Shown here piece by piece: positions 16,380 through 24,866 of a stretch of 39,445 nt of DNA (positions within the stretch are counted from its first letter, which is position 1; each line of letters starts with the position of its first letter). The notes under the pieces were generated by a model. It had not been told where the DNA came from, ran no database searches, and saw only the letters and a list, made by a program, of their open reading frames with translations. The DNA lies in the NCBI RefSeq assembly GCF_003628475.1, contig NZ_RCAA01000010.1, positions 103,839 through 143,283 of the forward strand, given 5' to 3'. This DNA comes from Enterobacter sp. R1(2018). Lineage in GTDB: Bacteria > Pseudomonadota > Gammaproteobacteria > Enterobacterales > Enterobacteriaceae. Made by a program: the position numbers and the translations under genes.

Positions 16380-17129
16380 TTACTCCTCGCGTAGCAGATT
16401 AACGTAATGGCGGGTGACGGCGGTCAGGTCGCGGCCTTCCAGCGGGAACTCTATGCCGCGAGGCGCGTCGCCCGGCAGATTGTTGAGCAGCTCCAGCCAG
16501 CGCGGCTCGGCGTCGTCCAGCGCAATTGCGCGGTAGTGATAATGGTGTGGAATAGCGGCCTTCACGTGGATATAGCTAACGGACGGCGCCAGCGCGCGAG
16601 CCGCGGCTTCGGGCGAATCGTCAACCCACAGCCAGTTCGCCATATCAAAGGTTAGGGTCACCGGCAGGTTCAGCACGCTACAGGCGGCCTGGAAGCGCTG
16701 CATGGGCGCGAGCTTTCCGCACGCGGTCTGATCGTTTTCCACCACCAGCGCGACGTCGTTTTGCGCCAGCCACTGCTGTAATAACGGGAACTGCTGGCTG
16801 CTGCGGAAGTTGCCGAGCGAAAGCTTCAGCCAGCCCGCATTAAGCTGATGGGCTTCGAGCAGCAGCGAAGGGATCAGGGAATTGAGCTTGCCGTCTTCGC
16901 AGAACAGCGGCTCCGGCGCGGAATAGCAGGCCTGCAGCTTGTGATCCGCAATCTGCCTCGCCAGCTCCGGCAGGGCGTCGAGCTGGGTATTGCTGAGCAG
17001 CTCGCGGCGGATTTCTACGCCGTCAGCGCCTGCGTTGGCGATAACAGGCAACAGCGCCTGCTGGCCGCCGAGTGAGGCGATGCGGTCATGCCCGTAAGCT
17101 GCGGTGACGACAATAATTTTTCGCGACAT
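16380..17129 (-). CDS. kguE: TIM-barrel sugar epimerase/isomerase-like protein (KguE)
   Basis: A xylose-isomerase-like TIM barrel of the AP-endonuclease-2 superfamily, 249 aa. GADGVEIRRELL, LVVENDQTACG and TFDMANWLWVDDSPE carry metal-binding residues (Glu, Glu, Asp). The start at ATG 17129 is supported by GGAG 6 nt upstream; the longer frame from 17144 begins inside that ribosome binding site. In Pseudomonas, kguE is the first gene of the 2-ketogluconate operon and its exact reaction is not well established. Here too it is first, 113 bp from the regulator gene. Confidence 0.82.
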   Translation of the reverse strand: MSRKIIVVTAAYGHDRIASLGGQQALLPVIANAGADGVEIRRELLSNTQLDALPELARQIADHKLQACYSAPEPLFCEDGKLNSLIPSLLLEAHQLNAGWLKLSLGNFRSSQQFPLLQQWLAQNDVALVVENDQTACGKLAPMQRFQAACSVLNLPVTLTFDMANWLWVDDSPEAAARALAPSVSYIHVKAAIPHHYHYRAIALDDAEPRWLELLNNLPGDAPRGIEFPLEGRDLTAVTRHYVNLLREE

Positions 17130-17178
17130 AAGACGCTCCATCACGGTAAAAGCGAACTAACTTCACTATTACGCTAGA

Positions 17179-17192
17179 TGGAACCGGTTCCA
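17179..17192. promoter_or_regulatory. LacI-type operator before kguE
   Basis: TGGAACCGGTTCCA is a perfect 14-bp palindrome with a central CG, the hallmark of LacI/GalR operators. It differs from the reported PtxS operator TGAAACCGGTTTCA by one base in each arm. It lies 50-63 nt upstream of the kguE ATG, between regulator and operon. Confidence 0.85.
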
Positions 17193-17216
17193 AAGAGAAG
17201 CCAGGCATGCTGAATT

Positions 17217-17232
17217 TATGATCGCTATCACG
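17217..17232. promoter_or_regulatory. Probable CRP site upstream of kguE
   Basis: On the minus strand CGTGA-N6-TCATA, one mismatch to consensus in each half. It lies 25 bp upstream of the LacI-type operator, as expected for activation of a catabolic operon. Confidence 0.5.
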
Positions 17233-17242
17233 AAGATAATTT

Positions 17243-18262
17243 TTAGCGGGCGGTGGAGCCGCGCACGATTAATTCGCCGGAAAAGACCTGTTCAAGCACG
17301 CCCTCAGCGCCGCCTTCAATGCGCTTTACCACCTGCTCGAGCGCGGCATAGCCTATCTGCCAGGTCGGCTGTTTCAGGGTGGTAATGCCCACGCCCGCAA
17401 GCTCCGCCCATTCGAGTTCGTCGAAGCCCAGCAGGCCAATATCGCTGCCCCAGTGCAGGCCGAGACGGCGCATGGAGCGCGCAACCTGCAGGGTGAGGGC
17501 GCCGTTGGCGGAAATGACTGCTTTGCGCATACCGCGATGGCGCATATGGAACTGGCGCAGGGCGTTGTCCAACGCGTCCGCTTCGTGCAGAGGGATTTCG
17601 GCGTTTTCCGCCACGATGCCAGGATAGCGTTCGGTTGTGTTACGAAAGGCGCGCAGGCGTTCGCGGCGGGTGTTAACCATGCCCAGAGGTTCGCTCAGGA
17701 ACAAAATCGCCTCAAAGCCTTGCTCAATAAGGTGAGCGGTTGCGGTAGTGGCGGCCTGAATATTATCCAGCCCCACGACGTCGCAGGCGAAATCGGGGAT
17801 TTTACGATCGATAAGCACCATCGGCAGCGCCGACTGCTGCAGGCGGTTCAGCCCTTCCTCGCGCATGCCGACGGCGTTAACCACGATGCCTTCCACCTGA
17901 TAGCTGTGCAGCAAATCGAGGTAGTGCAGCTCCTGGTTTACTTCGTTGTTGGTATTACAGACCAGCGGCGTAAAACCCTTTTCCCGGCACGCGGCTTCGA
18001 TACCGCTTAGCACGTCGACGGAGTAAGGGTTGGTGATGTCGGCAATGATCAGGCCAATCAGGCGGGTGCGCCCGCGTTTCAGGCCGCGAGCCATCTGGCT
18101 TGGGCGGTAATCCAGATCGGCGATAGCCGTTTCAATGCGTCTGCGCAGGTCGTCGGACAGCACATTCTGCTCGCCGTTAAGATAGCGGGAAACGCTGGTT
18201 TTACCGGTTTTCGCCGCTTTCGCGACGTCGCTTATCGTCGGGCGTGCAACCTTGCCGTTCAT
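17243..18262 (-). CDS. LacI-family regulator, PtxS-like
   Basis: Classic LacI/GalR layout in 339 aa: N-terminal helix-turn-helix TISDVAKAAKTGKTSVSRYL (residues 9-28) with hinge YRPSQMARGLKRGRT, then a periplasmic-binding-like sugar domain (IGLIIADITNPYSVDVL onward). It lies directly upstream of the kguE-kguK-kguT-ghrB cluster on the same strand, as ptxS does in Pseudomonas, and a palindromic operator lies in the gap. GntR/IdnR-type gluconate regulators are also LacI members, so the effector (probably 2-ketogluconate) is inference. Confidence 0.88.
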   Translation of the reverse strand: MNGKVARPTISDVAKAAKTGKTSVSRYLNGEQNVLSDDLRRRIETAIADLDYRPSQMARGLKRGRTRLIGLIIADITNPYSVDVLSGIEAACREKGFTPLVCNTNNEVNQELHYLDLLHSYQVEGIVVNAVGMREEGLNRLQQSALPMVLIDRKIPDFACDVVGLDNIQAATTATAHLIEQGFEAILFLSEPLGMVNTRRERLRAFRNTTERYPGIVAENAEIPLHEADALDNALRQFHMRHRGMRKAVISANGALTLQVARSMRRLGLHWGSDIGLLGFDELEWAELAGVGITTLKQPTWQIGYAALEQVVKRIEGGAEGVLEQVFSGELIVRGSTAR

Positions 18263-18319
18263 GTCCGTCTCCTGGAGGGGGTAACTTTGCGGAGAGTAAC
18301 ATAAATTTTGTCGTCTGTT

Positions 18320-18393
18320 GGCGGAGGGCGCTAACGCTTATCCACCCTACGCATCGGGAACGCGCAGGATGGATAAGGGCAGCGTCATCCGCC
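18320..18393. repeat. Inverted pair of REP-like elements (BIME) between the LacI gene and yiaD
   Basis: The unit at 18320-18352 (beginning GGCGGAGGGCGC) and the unit at 18362-18393 (ending CATCCGCC) are inverted copies that match over most of ~32 bp. Both contain CTTATCCA on their own strand. This two-unit arrangement is that of a bacterial interspersed mosaic element. Confidence 0.75.
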
Positions 18394-18400
18394 ACAGGGC

Positions 18401-19060
18401 TTAGGACAGCGGGCTTAACGTAATTTCTACGCGGCGGTTTTGCGCTTTGCCTTCGGCGGTGCTGTTGCTGGCGATAGGGTTCGCCGGGCCTGCGCCGGTG
18501 GTGCGAATGCGGCTGGCATCCACGCCTTGGGTTATCAGCGCGCTGCCTACGCCGTCCGCACGTTGCTGAGAAAGCTTCATGTTCAGATCGTTGCTGCCGG
18601 TGCTGTCGGTGTAACCCACCACGTTAACCGCGGTTTTCGGATACTCTTTTAGCACCATCGCCACGCCGGTTAGCGTACTGGCGCCCGCTGGTTTAAGGGT
18701 GGCGCTGCTGCTGTCAAAGGTGACGTTGTTCGGCATGTTCAGCACGATGTTATCGCCATTTCGCGTCACGCTTACCCCCGTTCCCTGCATTTTGTCGCGC
18801 AGTTTCGCTTCCTGCACGTCCATGTAATATCCCACGCCGCCGCCCAGCGCTGCGCCGGCTGCCGCGCCAATCAGCGCGCCTTTACCGCGATCTTTTTTCG
18901 ATGAGGAGAGTACGCCTACGCCTGCGCCCACCAGCGAGCCGACGCCGGCGCCGATTCCGGATTTACCTGCTTCTCGTTCGCCTGTGTAGGGGTTGGTCGT
19001 ACAGCCAGAAACTGCTAACGTGCCGCAAACCAGGGCGGCAATCATAACGCGATTTTTCAT
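18401..19060 (-). CDS. yiaD: OmpA-like outer-membrane lipoprotein YiaD
   Basis: Lipoprotein signal peptide with lipobox VSGC (acylated Cys20), then a glycine-zipper membrane segment (GIGAGVGSLVGAGVG and GAAAGAALGGGVGYY, about residues 36-80). A C-terminal OmpA/MotB peptidoglycan-binding domain follows (VVGYTDSTGSNDLNMKLSQQRA and AQNRRVEI). The length, 219 aa, is the same as E. coli YiaD, which at high dosage suppresses a temperature-sensitive bamD mutant. Start at 19060 from AGGAAATGAG upstream and the signal peptide; the frame extends further to 19198 only because it lacks stops. Confidence 0.95.
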   Translation of the reverse strand: MKNRVMIAALVCGTLAVSGCTTNPYTGEREAGKSGIGAGVGSLVGAGVGVLSSSKKDRGKGALIGAAAGAALGGGVGYYMDVQEAKLRDKMQGTGVSVTRNGDNIVLNMPNNVTFDSSSATLKPAGASTLTGVAMVLKEYPKTAVNVVGYTDSTGSNDLNMKLSQQRADGVGSALITQGVDASRIRTTGAGPANPIASNSTAEGKAQNRRVEITLSPLS

Positions 19061-19213
19061 CTCATTTCCTTTGTGAATTATAAATCTGTGCCGCACGAAA
19101 CTGCGGTGATTGATTATGCCGGGTGAATATGATGAAAATTCCACAGAGTCGTCTGAATTTGTAAACAATATTGAGTGGCCACAGGCCGCCATCTGCAAAC
19201 ACCGGAGTCCTGA
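19061..19213. promoter_or_regulatory. Divergent promoter region of yiaD and bisC
   Basis: A 153-bp gap between divergent genes. On the minus strand GGCATAATC contains a plausible -10 (CATAAT) for yiaD; no good -35 was identified. Nothing else is evident. Confidence 0.4.
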
Positions 19214-21544
19214 TTGGCTAACACATCCCCGACAACTAAAAAAGTCTTAACCGCCGCCCACTGGGGACCGATGGTGGTTGAGACGGACGGCGAGCGCGTG
19301 CTTGCCTCCCGCGGCGCGCTGAATACCGGGCACGAAAACTCGCTCCAGCAGGCCGTCCCGGATCAGGTTCACAGCAAAGCGCGTGTGGCATATCCAATGG
19401 CGCGCCGGGGCTTTCTGGCGTCGCCTGATGCGCCGCAGGGCGTGCGCGGCAGGGATGAGTATGTGCGCATCAGCTGGGATGAAGCGCTGAAGCTGATTCA
19501 TCAGCAGCATCAGCGTATCCGTAATACCTACGGCGCCGCGTCAATTTTTGCCGGCTCCTACGGCTGGCGTTCTAACGGCGTGCTGCACAAAGCCGCCACG
19601 CTGCTGCAGCGCTATATGAGCCTCGCTGGCGGCTACACCGGCCATCTGGGGGATTATTCTACCGGCGCTGCGCAGGTGATCATGCCGTACGTCGTAGGCT
19701 CAAACGAAGTGTATCAGCAGCAAACCAGCTGGCCGCTGGTGCTGGAGCACAGCGATGTCGTGGTGCTGTGGAGCGCTAATCCGCTAAATACCCTCAAGAT
19801 CGCCTGGAACGCCAGCGACGAGCAGGGCGTAAAGTATTTCGAGCAGCTGAAAAACAGCGGTAAAACGGTGATCGCCATCGATCCGATGCGATCGGAAACG
19901 GTGGATTTCTTTGGCGATCGCGCCCAGTGGATCGCCCCGAACATGGGCACCGACGTGGCTTTGATGCTGGGGATTGCGCATACGCTGGTCAGACACGGCT
20001 GGGACGATACGGCATTCCTGGCCCGCTGCACTTACGGCTACGAGAAGTTTATCGCCTATCTGAAAGGCGAAAGTGACGGCCAGCCGAAAAACGCCGAATG
20101 GGCGGCGAATATTTGCGGCGTGCCGGTGCAAACCATCGAATACCTGGCGCAGCTGTTTAGCAGCAATCGCACCATGCTGATGTCGGGCTGGGGCATGCAG
20201 CGCCAGCAGTACGGCGAGCAGAAACACTGGATGCTGGTGACGCTTGCGGCCATGCTCGGACAGATAGGCACGCCGGGCGGCGGCTTCGGCCTCTCTTACC
20301 ATTTCGCCAACGGCGGCAATCCTACCCGACGCGCGGCGGTGCTCGGTTCGCTGCAGGGCAACGTAGCCGGCGGTACGGATGCGGTAGAAAAAATTCCTGT
20401 CGCCCGTATCGTCGAAGCGCTGGAAAATCCCGGCGCTGACTACCAGCACAACGGGATGGAGAAAACTTTCCCGGATATCCGCATGCTGTGGTGGGCGGGC
20501 GGCGGCAATTTCACCCATCATCAGGACACTAATCGCCTGATAAAGGCGTGGCAAAAGCCGGAGCTGGTGATCATTTCCGAGTGCTTCTGGACGGCGGCGG
20601 CGAAGCATGCCGACATCGTGCTGCCCATTACCACCTCGTTTGAACGCAATGATATGACCATGACCGGCGATTACAGCAACCAGCACCTGGTGCCGATGAA
20701 ACAGGTGGTCGCCCCGCAGGGCGAAGCGCGCAACGATTTTGATATCTTTGCCGATCTGAGCGAGCTGTGGGAGCAGGGCGGCGCGGCGCGTTTCACGGAA
20801 GAGAAAAGCGAGCTGCAATGGCTGGAAACCTTCTACGAGATAGCCCGCAGCCGCGGAGCGGCTCAGCAGGTTACGCTGCCCGACTTCAGCGAGTTCTGGG
20901 AAGCTAACCAGCTGATAGAAATGCCGGAAAGCGAGAAAAATAACGATTTCGTCCGCTTCAGCGATTTCCGCGAGGATCCCCAGGCCCATCCGTTAAAAAC
21001 GCCGAGCGGAAAAATTGAAATTTACTCAGAGCGCATCGCGGCATTTGGCTATGCAGACTGTCCGCCGCATCCGACCTGGCTTGCGCCGGATGAATGGCAG
21101 GGCAATGCGGAAAAAGATCAGCTGCAGCTGCTTTCGGCGCATCCGGCCCATCGGTTGCACAGCCAGCTCAACTATTCAGCGCTGCGTGATAAGTACGCCG
21201 TGGCCGGGCGTGAACCCCTGACGCTGCATCCTCAGGATGCCGCCGCGCGCGGCATCAGCGATGGCGATTTAGTGCGCGTGTGGAATAAGCGCGGCCAGGT
21301 GCTGGTAGGGGCGCAGGTTACCGAAGGCATTAAGCCCGGCGTGGTGTGTATTCACGAAGGCGCATGGCCGGATTTAGACGACGACAGGCTGTGCAAAAAC
21401 GGCGCGGTAAACGTGCTGACGCTGGATATTCCTACTTCGCGTCTGGCTAACGGCTGTGCGGCAAACTCCTCGCTGGTGTGGGCCGAAAAATATGAAGGCC
21501 CGGCCCCTGCGGTTACGGCGTTCGATCCGCCCGCCAGCTCATAA
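19214..21544 (+). CDS. bisC: Biotin/methionine sulfoxide reductase BisC
   Basis: A 776-aa molybdopterin (bis-MGD) enzyme of the DMSO/TMAO reductase family that reduces biotin sulfoxide and free methionine sulfoxide. The Mo-coordinating serine is Ser149 in GDYSTGAAQ. There is no N-terminal Fe-S cysteine motif and no Tat signal, as expected for cytoplasmic BisC rather than TorZ or Dms[11 protein letters not shown] and [17 protein letters not shown] are conserved Mo-cofactor-binding stretches. The start is TTG at 19214, supported by GGAG 7 nt upstream and the usual MAN beginning. Its last 32 bp overlap the 3' end of yiaC on the other strand. Confidence 0.95.
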   Translation: MANTSPTTKKVLTAAHWGPMVVETDGERVLASRGALNTGHENSLQQAVPDQVHSKARVAYPMARRGFLASPDAPQGVRGRDEYVRISWDEALKLIHQQHQRIRNTYGAASIFAGSYGWRSNGVLHKAATLLQRYMSLAGGYTGHLGDYSTGAAQVIMPYVVGSNEVYQQQTSWPLVLEHSDVVVLWSANPLNTLKIAWNASDEQGVKYFEQLKNSGKTVIAIDPMRSETVDFFGDRAQWIAPNMGTDVALMLGIAHTLVRHGWDDTAFLARCTYGYEKFIAYLKGESDGQPKNAEWAANICGVPVQTIEYLAQLFSSNRTMLMSGWGMQRQQYGEQKHWMLVTLAAMLGQIGTPGGGFGLSYHFANGGNPTRRAAVLGSLQGNVAGGTDAVEKIPVARIVEALENPGADYQHNGMEKTFPDIRMLWWAGGGNFTHHQDTNRLIKAWQKPELVIISECFWTAAAKHADIVLPITTSFERNDMTMTGDYSNQHLVPMKQVVAPQGEARNDFDIFADLSELWEQGGAARFTEEKSELQWLETFYEIARSRGAAQQVTLPDFSEFWEANQLIEMPESEKNNDFVRFSDFREDPQAHPLKTPSGKIEIYSERIAAFGYADCPPHPTWLAPDEWQGNAEKDQLQLLSAHPAHRLHSQLNYSALRDKYAVAGREPLTLHPQDAAARGISDGDLVRVWNKRGQVLVGAQVTEGIKPGVVCIHEGAWPDLDDDRLCKNGAVNVLTLDIPTSRLANGCAANSSLVWAEKYEGPAPAVTAFDPPASS

Positions 21545-21953
21545 TCCAGGTGGGGTGGCGCGTCTCTTCCTGCCAGGCGCTTTCTTCAATACGAAAGCCC
21601 TGTTGATGGTAGAAATGCACCGCCCGCTGGTTTTTCTGATACACCTCAAGGCTCAGCTCCGGATAGCGCGTTTGCACATGTTTTATCAACGCATGGCCGA
21701 CGCCTTTACCGATAAAGGCCTCGGCCACGAACAGCGCGCCGATAAAGCGCGCATCCAGGATGCTGATAAAGCCGACAATTTTATCCTGCTGCACATCAAC
21801 CCAGGTGTGCGACTGCGGGATATAGACGTTGCGCACGATGGATTCGCTTTCCCGCCAGTAGCTTTGGGCGATAAATGGATGGGCGGCTATGGTGCTGGCA
21901 AGCCACAGTTCAATAAGCGCATCCATCTCGCCGGCGTGCAGGCGACGAATCAT
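21513..21953 (-). CDS. yiaC: GNAT-family N-acyltransferase YiaC
   Basis: A 146-aa acetyl-CoA-dependent acyltransferase. The acetyl-CoA loop is [15 protein letters not shown], and [19 protein letters not shown] is the beta5-alpha4 region. It matches E. coli YiaC in length and in the ending PTWIMSW; E. coli YiaC has been reported as a protein lysine acetyltransferase. Its ATG overlaps the tag stop by 4 bp (ATGA, 21950-21953), so tag-yiaC is a coupled pair. Convergent with, and overlapping, bisC. Confidence 0.93.
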   Translation of the reverse strand: MIRRLHAGEMDALIELWLASTIAAHPFIAQSYWRESESIVRNVYIPQSHTWVDVQQDKIVGFISILDARFIGALFVAEAFIGKGVGHALIKHVQTRYPELSLEVYQKNQRAVHFYHQQGFRIEESAWQEETRHPTWIMSWRADRTP

Positions 21954-22513
21954 TTGAGGTTATCAGGATGGCAAAAACAGGCGGTGATGTGGTCGTTCAC
22001 CAGCCCGCAGGCCTGCATAAACGAATAGCAGATCGTTGAGCCGACAAACTTAAAGCCGCGTTTTTTAAGCGCCTTAGACAGCGCGTCGGAGGCGGATGTC
22101 GTGGTGGCAATCTCGGCGAGAGTGGCGGCGGTAGTTACCTGCGGTTCGTTATTCACAAACGACCAGACAAATTCCGGAAATTTTTCGCCGTTCGCTTCCA
22201 TCGCCAGATAGGCTTTGGCGTTATTAATAATGGCCTCGATTTTACCGCGATGGCGAATAATCCCCGCATCCTGCATTAAGGTGTCGACGTCTTCCGGCTG
22301 CAGCAGGGCGACGGCCTGGGGATCAAAATCTTTAAAGCAGCGGCGATAGTTTTCGCGCTTTTTCAGCACGGTTATCCACGAAAGGCCGGCCTGCTGACCT
22401 TCAAGACAGATCATCTCAAAAAGTTTTTTCCCGTCGGTGACCGGCACTCCCCACTCCCTGTCGTGATATTCAAGGTAGAGCGGGTCCTGGGTAACCCATC
22501 CGCAACGCTGCAT
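21950..22513 (-). CDS. tag: DNA-3-methyladenine glycosylase I (Tag)
   Basis: Constitutive base-excision repair glycosylase that removes N3-methyladenine. The 187-aa product matches E. coli Tag. The zinc ligands are visible (Cys4 and His17 in MQRCGW and EYHDREWG; the NDH and CFC near the C-terminus), and the catalytic region reads FEMICLEGQQAGLSWITVLKKR. I start at ATG 22513, behind AGAGGG; the longer frame to 22573 adds 20 unsupported residues. Divergent from yhjY, as in E. coli. Confidence 0.97.
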   Translation of the reverse strand: MQRCGWVTQDPLYLEYHDREWGVPVTDGKKLFEMICLEGQQAGLSWITVLKKRENYRRCFKDFDPQAVALLQPEDVDTLMQDAGIIRHRGKIEAIINNAKAYLAMEANGEKFPEFVWSFVNNEPQVTTAATLAEIATTTSASDALSKALKKRGFKFVGSTICYSFMQACGLVNDHITACFCHPDNLK

Positions 22514-22654
22514 AGTCTGTTCCCTCTGATGAAATAAATGCCTGTCAACTTGACGTGTCTGATAAAGAGACAATAGTTAATTCAGGGTGATCCGCAAGCC
22601 CGTCAAAAACACAAAAAAAATCGCCGGATTTGGCTCTTTTCTGGAGTCTTTTTG

Positions 22655-23371
22655 ATGATAAAAAATGCTATACACAGTGGTCGTCGTGTCACCTTTATCA
22701 CGGCGCTAACATCCTGTTGCCTGCTCCACGCCACGCATGCGTTTGCGTGGCAGCAAGAATATGTCGCCGAAGAATCAACGGGTAACGCCCGGGATCGTTA
22801 TACCTGGGATAGCGAGCACGCGCCAAGCTATAACGAAATTCTTGCCGAACGTATTCATTCCTCCATGGTTCCGCAAAGCCTGGAAGGGCTTAACTATTCC
22901 GTCGGAAATGACAGCATCAGCCCCGATAACTCGCGGCTCGGTATCGGCTGGAGCTTTCCGCTGCCGGGGAATATAACTACCGGCCCAACCGCGGAATATA
23001 GCTGGGACGGCAGCGCTACGGGGATCTATAACGAATACGGCGATAGCGTGGTGGCGTCGCGCTTTAACGACCAGCTCTGGCATGCCAGCGTTTCTACCGT
23101 GGGCTGGCGGCTGGATTCTTCCCTGGGATACATTCGTCCGTGGGCGCAGGTGAGCTATAACCACCAGTACGGCGATAATATCTGGAAAGCCCAGAGCGGC
23201 TCGCGCACCTATGCCGCAAGCGTGCAGGATACCAGCTGGATGGACGTGACGGTGGGCGCCGATATGCCCATCGGCAAAAATATGGCGGCTTTTGCTTCTA
23301 TGTCGCAGGCCGAAGGCGTCTCTACCGGCGAAGCTTATATGTATAACCTTGGCGTAAGCGCACGCTTTTAA
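22655..23371 (+). CDS. yhjY: Autotransporter beta-domain-like outer-membrane protein YhjY
   Basis: A 238-aa protein with a Sec signal peptide (basic start, hydrophobic core about residues 12-25, cleavage after HAFA) and a beta-barrel domain of alternating amphipathic strands ending in aromatic Phe (LGVSARF), as required for outer-membrane assembly. There is no passenger domain. Position next to tag and yhjX identifies it as YhjY, a lipase-like/autotransporter-domain protein of unknown function in E. coli. The start is ATG 22655 with CTGGAG 8 nt upstream. Confidence 0.85.
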   Translation: MIKNAIHSGRRVTFITALTSCCLLHATHAFAWQQEYVAEESTGNARDRYTWDSEHAPSYNEILAERIHSSMVPQSLEGLNYSVGNDSISPDNSRLGIGWSFPLPGNITTGPTAEYSWDGSATGIYNEYGDSVVASRFNDQLWHASVSTVGWRLDSSLGYIRPWAQVSYNHQYGDNIWKAQSGSRTYAASVQDTSWMDVTVGADMPIGKNMAAFASMSQAEGVSTGEAYMYNLGVSARF

Positions 23372-23658
23372 TCCTCCCTGCCGGGCGAAAAGGAAGGCGT
23401 GCCGCGACGTAATAAAATGCGCATTATGTTAACCTCATCACAGTATGTTTTAACATTTTATATACAGAACTAGCGCCGCTTGTGTTGATAGTGGTTACTC
23501 ACAAACTCCTCAAGAAATCCCCGATCCGGCCATTCATTCCCGCCCGGATGCATTTCATTCCGACTTCGGCGCACTTCATGCCTTTTTTTCCTGGAATAAA
23601 AGGTGCTTCGTTATCTTAAGCGGCAGATAACTTCCCTCAGATTTGCAGGACATCTGCC
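23372..23658 (+). promoter_or_regulatory. yhjX promoter region
   Basis: A 287-bp gap with no gene. Three 10-bp repeats at 21-bp spacing (23528-23579, listed separately) are followed by a T-tract and AATAAAAGG, where the -10 would be expected. AGGA (23647-23650) is the ribosome binding site for the ATG at 23659. Confidence 0.6.
23528..23579 (+). promoter_or_regulatory. Three tandem LytTR-type (YpdB/PyrR-like) binding repeats
   Basis: GGCCATTCAT (23528-23537), TGCATTTCAT (23549-23558) and CGCACTTCAT (23570-23579) are direct repeats separated by exactly 11 bp each. The E. coli YpdB/PyrR site at yhjX is GGCATTTCAT-N11-GGCATTTCAT; these units match 8, 9 and 8 of 10. A third unit extends the known two-box design. 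Confidence 0.8.
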
Positions 23659-24866
23659 ATGAATACTGCCCAGTACAACCGCACGCGTTGGTTAACCCTT
23701 ATCGGGACGATTATTACCAGTTCGCCCTGGGTTCCGTTTATACCTGGAGCCTGTTTAACAGCGCGCTCTCCGAAAAGCTTAACGAACCTCTTAGCCAGGT
23801 GGCGTTCTCCTTTGGCTTATTAAGCCTCGGCCTCGCCATCTCATCCTCCGTTGCCGGCAAACTGCAGGAGCGCTTCGGCGTTCGTAAAGTCACCATGGCG
23901 GCAGGCGTGCTGCTGGGCGTTGGCTTCTTCCTGACCGCCCATTCAAACAACCTGATGATGCTATGGCTGAGCGCCGGCGTCCTGGTCGGGCTGGCCGACG
24001 GCGCGGGCTACCTGTTGACCCTGTCGAACTGCGTAAAATGGTTCCCGGAGCGTAAAGGGCTGATCTCCGCATTTGCAATTGGCTCTTATGGCCTGGGCAG
24101 CCTCGGCTTTAAATATATCGATACGCATCTGCTGGCGTCCTACGGCCTGGAAAACACCTTTATGATCTGGGGCGCGCTGGCGATGGTGATGATTCTTTTC
24201 GGCGCCTCCCTGATGAAAGACGCGCCGGTACACGAAGCGCAAACCGTTAACGGCGTGACCGAGAAAGACTACACGCTTGCAGAATCGATGCGTAAACCGC
24301 AGTACTGGATGCTGGCGGTGATGTTCCTGACCGCCTGCATGAGCGGCCTGTACGTCATCGGCGTAGCAAAAGATATTGCCCAGGGCATGGTGCACCTCAC
24401 CGCGGAATCCGCAGCGAACGCCGTCACGGTAATAGCGATTGCCAACCTGAGCGGCCGCCTGGTGCTGGGTATCCTCTCCGATAAAATCGCCCGTATCCGG
24501 GTGATTACGCTCGGCCAGGTGATTTCCCTGGTCGGCATGGCGGCCCTGCTGTTCGCGCCGCTTAACGAAGCGACCTTCTTTGCGGCGATTGCCTGCGTGG
24601 CCTTTAACTTCGGCGGTACCATCACCGTTTACCCGTCTTTGGTAAGCGAGTTCTTTGGCCTGAACAACCTGACCAAAAACTACGGGGTGATTTATCTGGG
24701 CTTCGGCATCGGCAGCATCTGCGGTTCGATTATCGCCTCGCTGTTCGGCGGCTTCTACGTCACTTTCTGCGTCATCTTCGCCCTGCTGATTTTATCCCTG
24801 GCCCTGTCGACGACGATTCGTCAGCCGGCGCGTGAAGCGATGCAGCGGGAACACGCTCACGCCTGA
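23659..24866 (+). pseudogene. yhjX: MFS transporter YhjX with an apparent -1 frameshift
   Basis: YhjX is an oxalate/formate-antiporter-type MFS carrier, induced by pyruvate in E. coli. Translation from ATG 23659 (AGGA upstream) gives MNTAQYNRTRWLTLIGTIIT, matching the family N-terminus, then runs into a wrong frame. The rest (QFALGSVYTWSLF to the C-terminus) is open in the next frame. Restoring one C in ACC(C)AG at 23716-23719 would give a normal ~402-aa protein. So the gene is either a very recent pseudogene or the base is a sequencing or assembly error; downstream codons show no other damage. The 3' end overlaps the convergent HD gene by 10 bp. Confidence 0.88.

Noticed and set aside
19784-20989. 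401-aa open frame antisense to bisC
   Set aside because: Shadow of bisC, which has full-length family identity on the plus strand.
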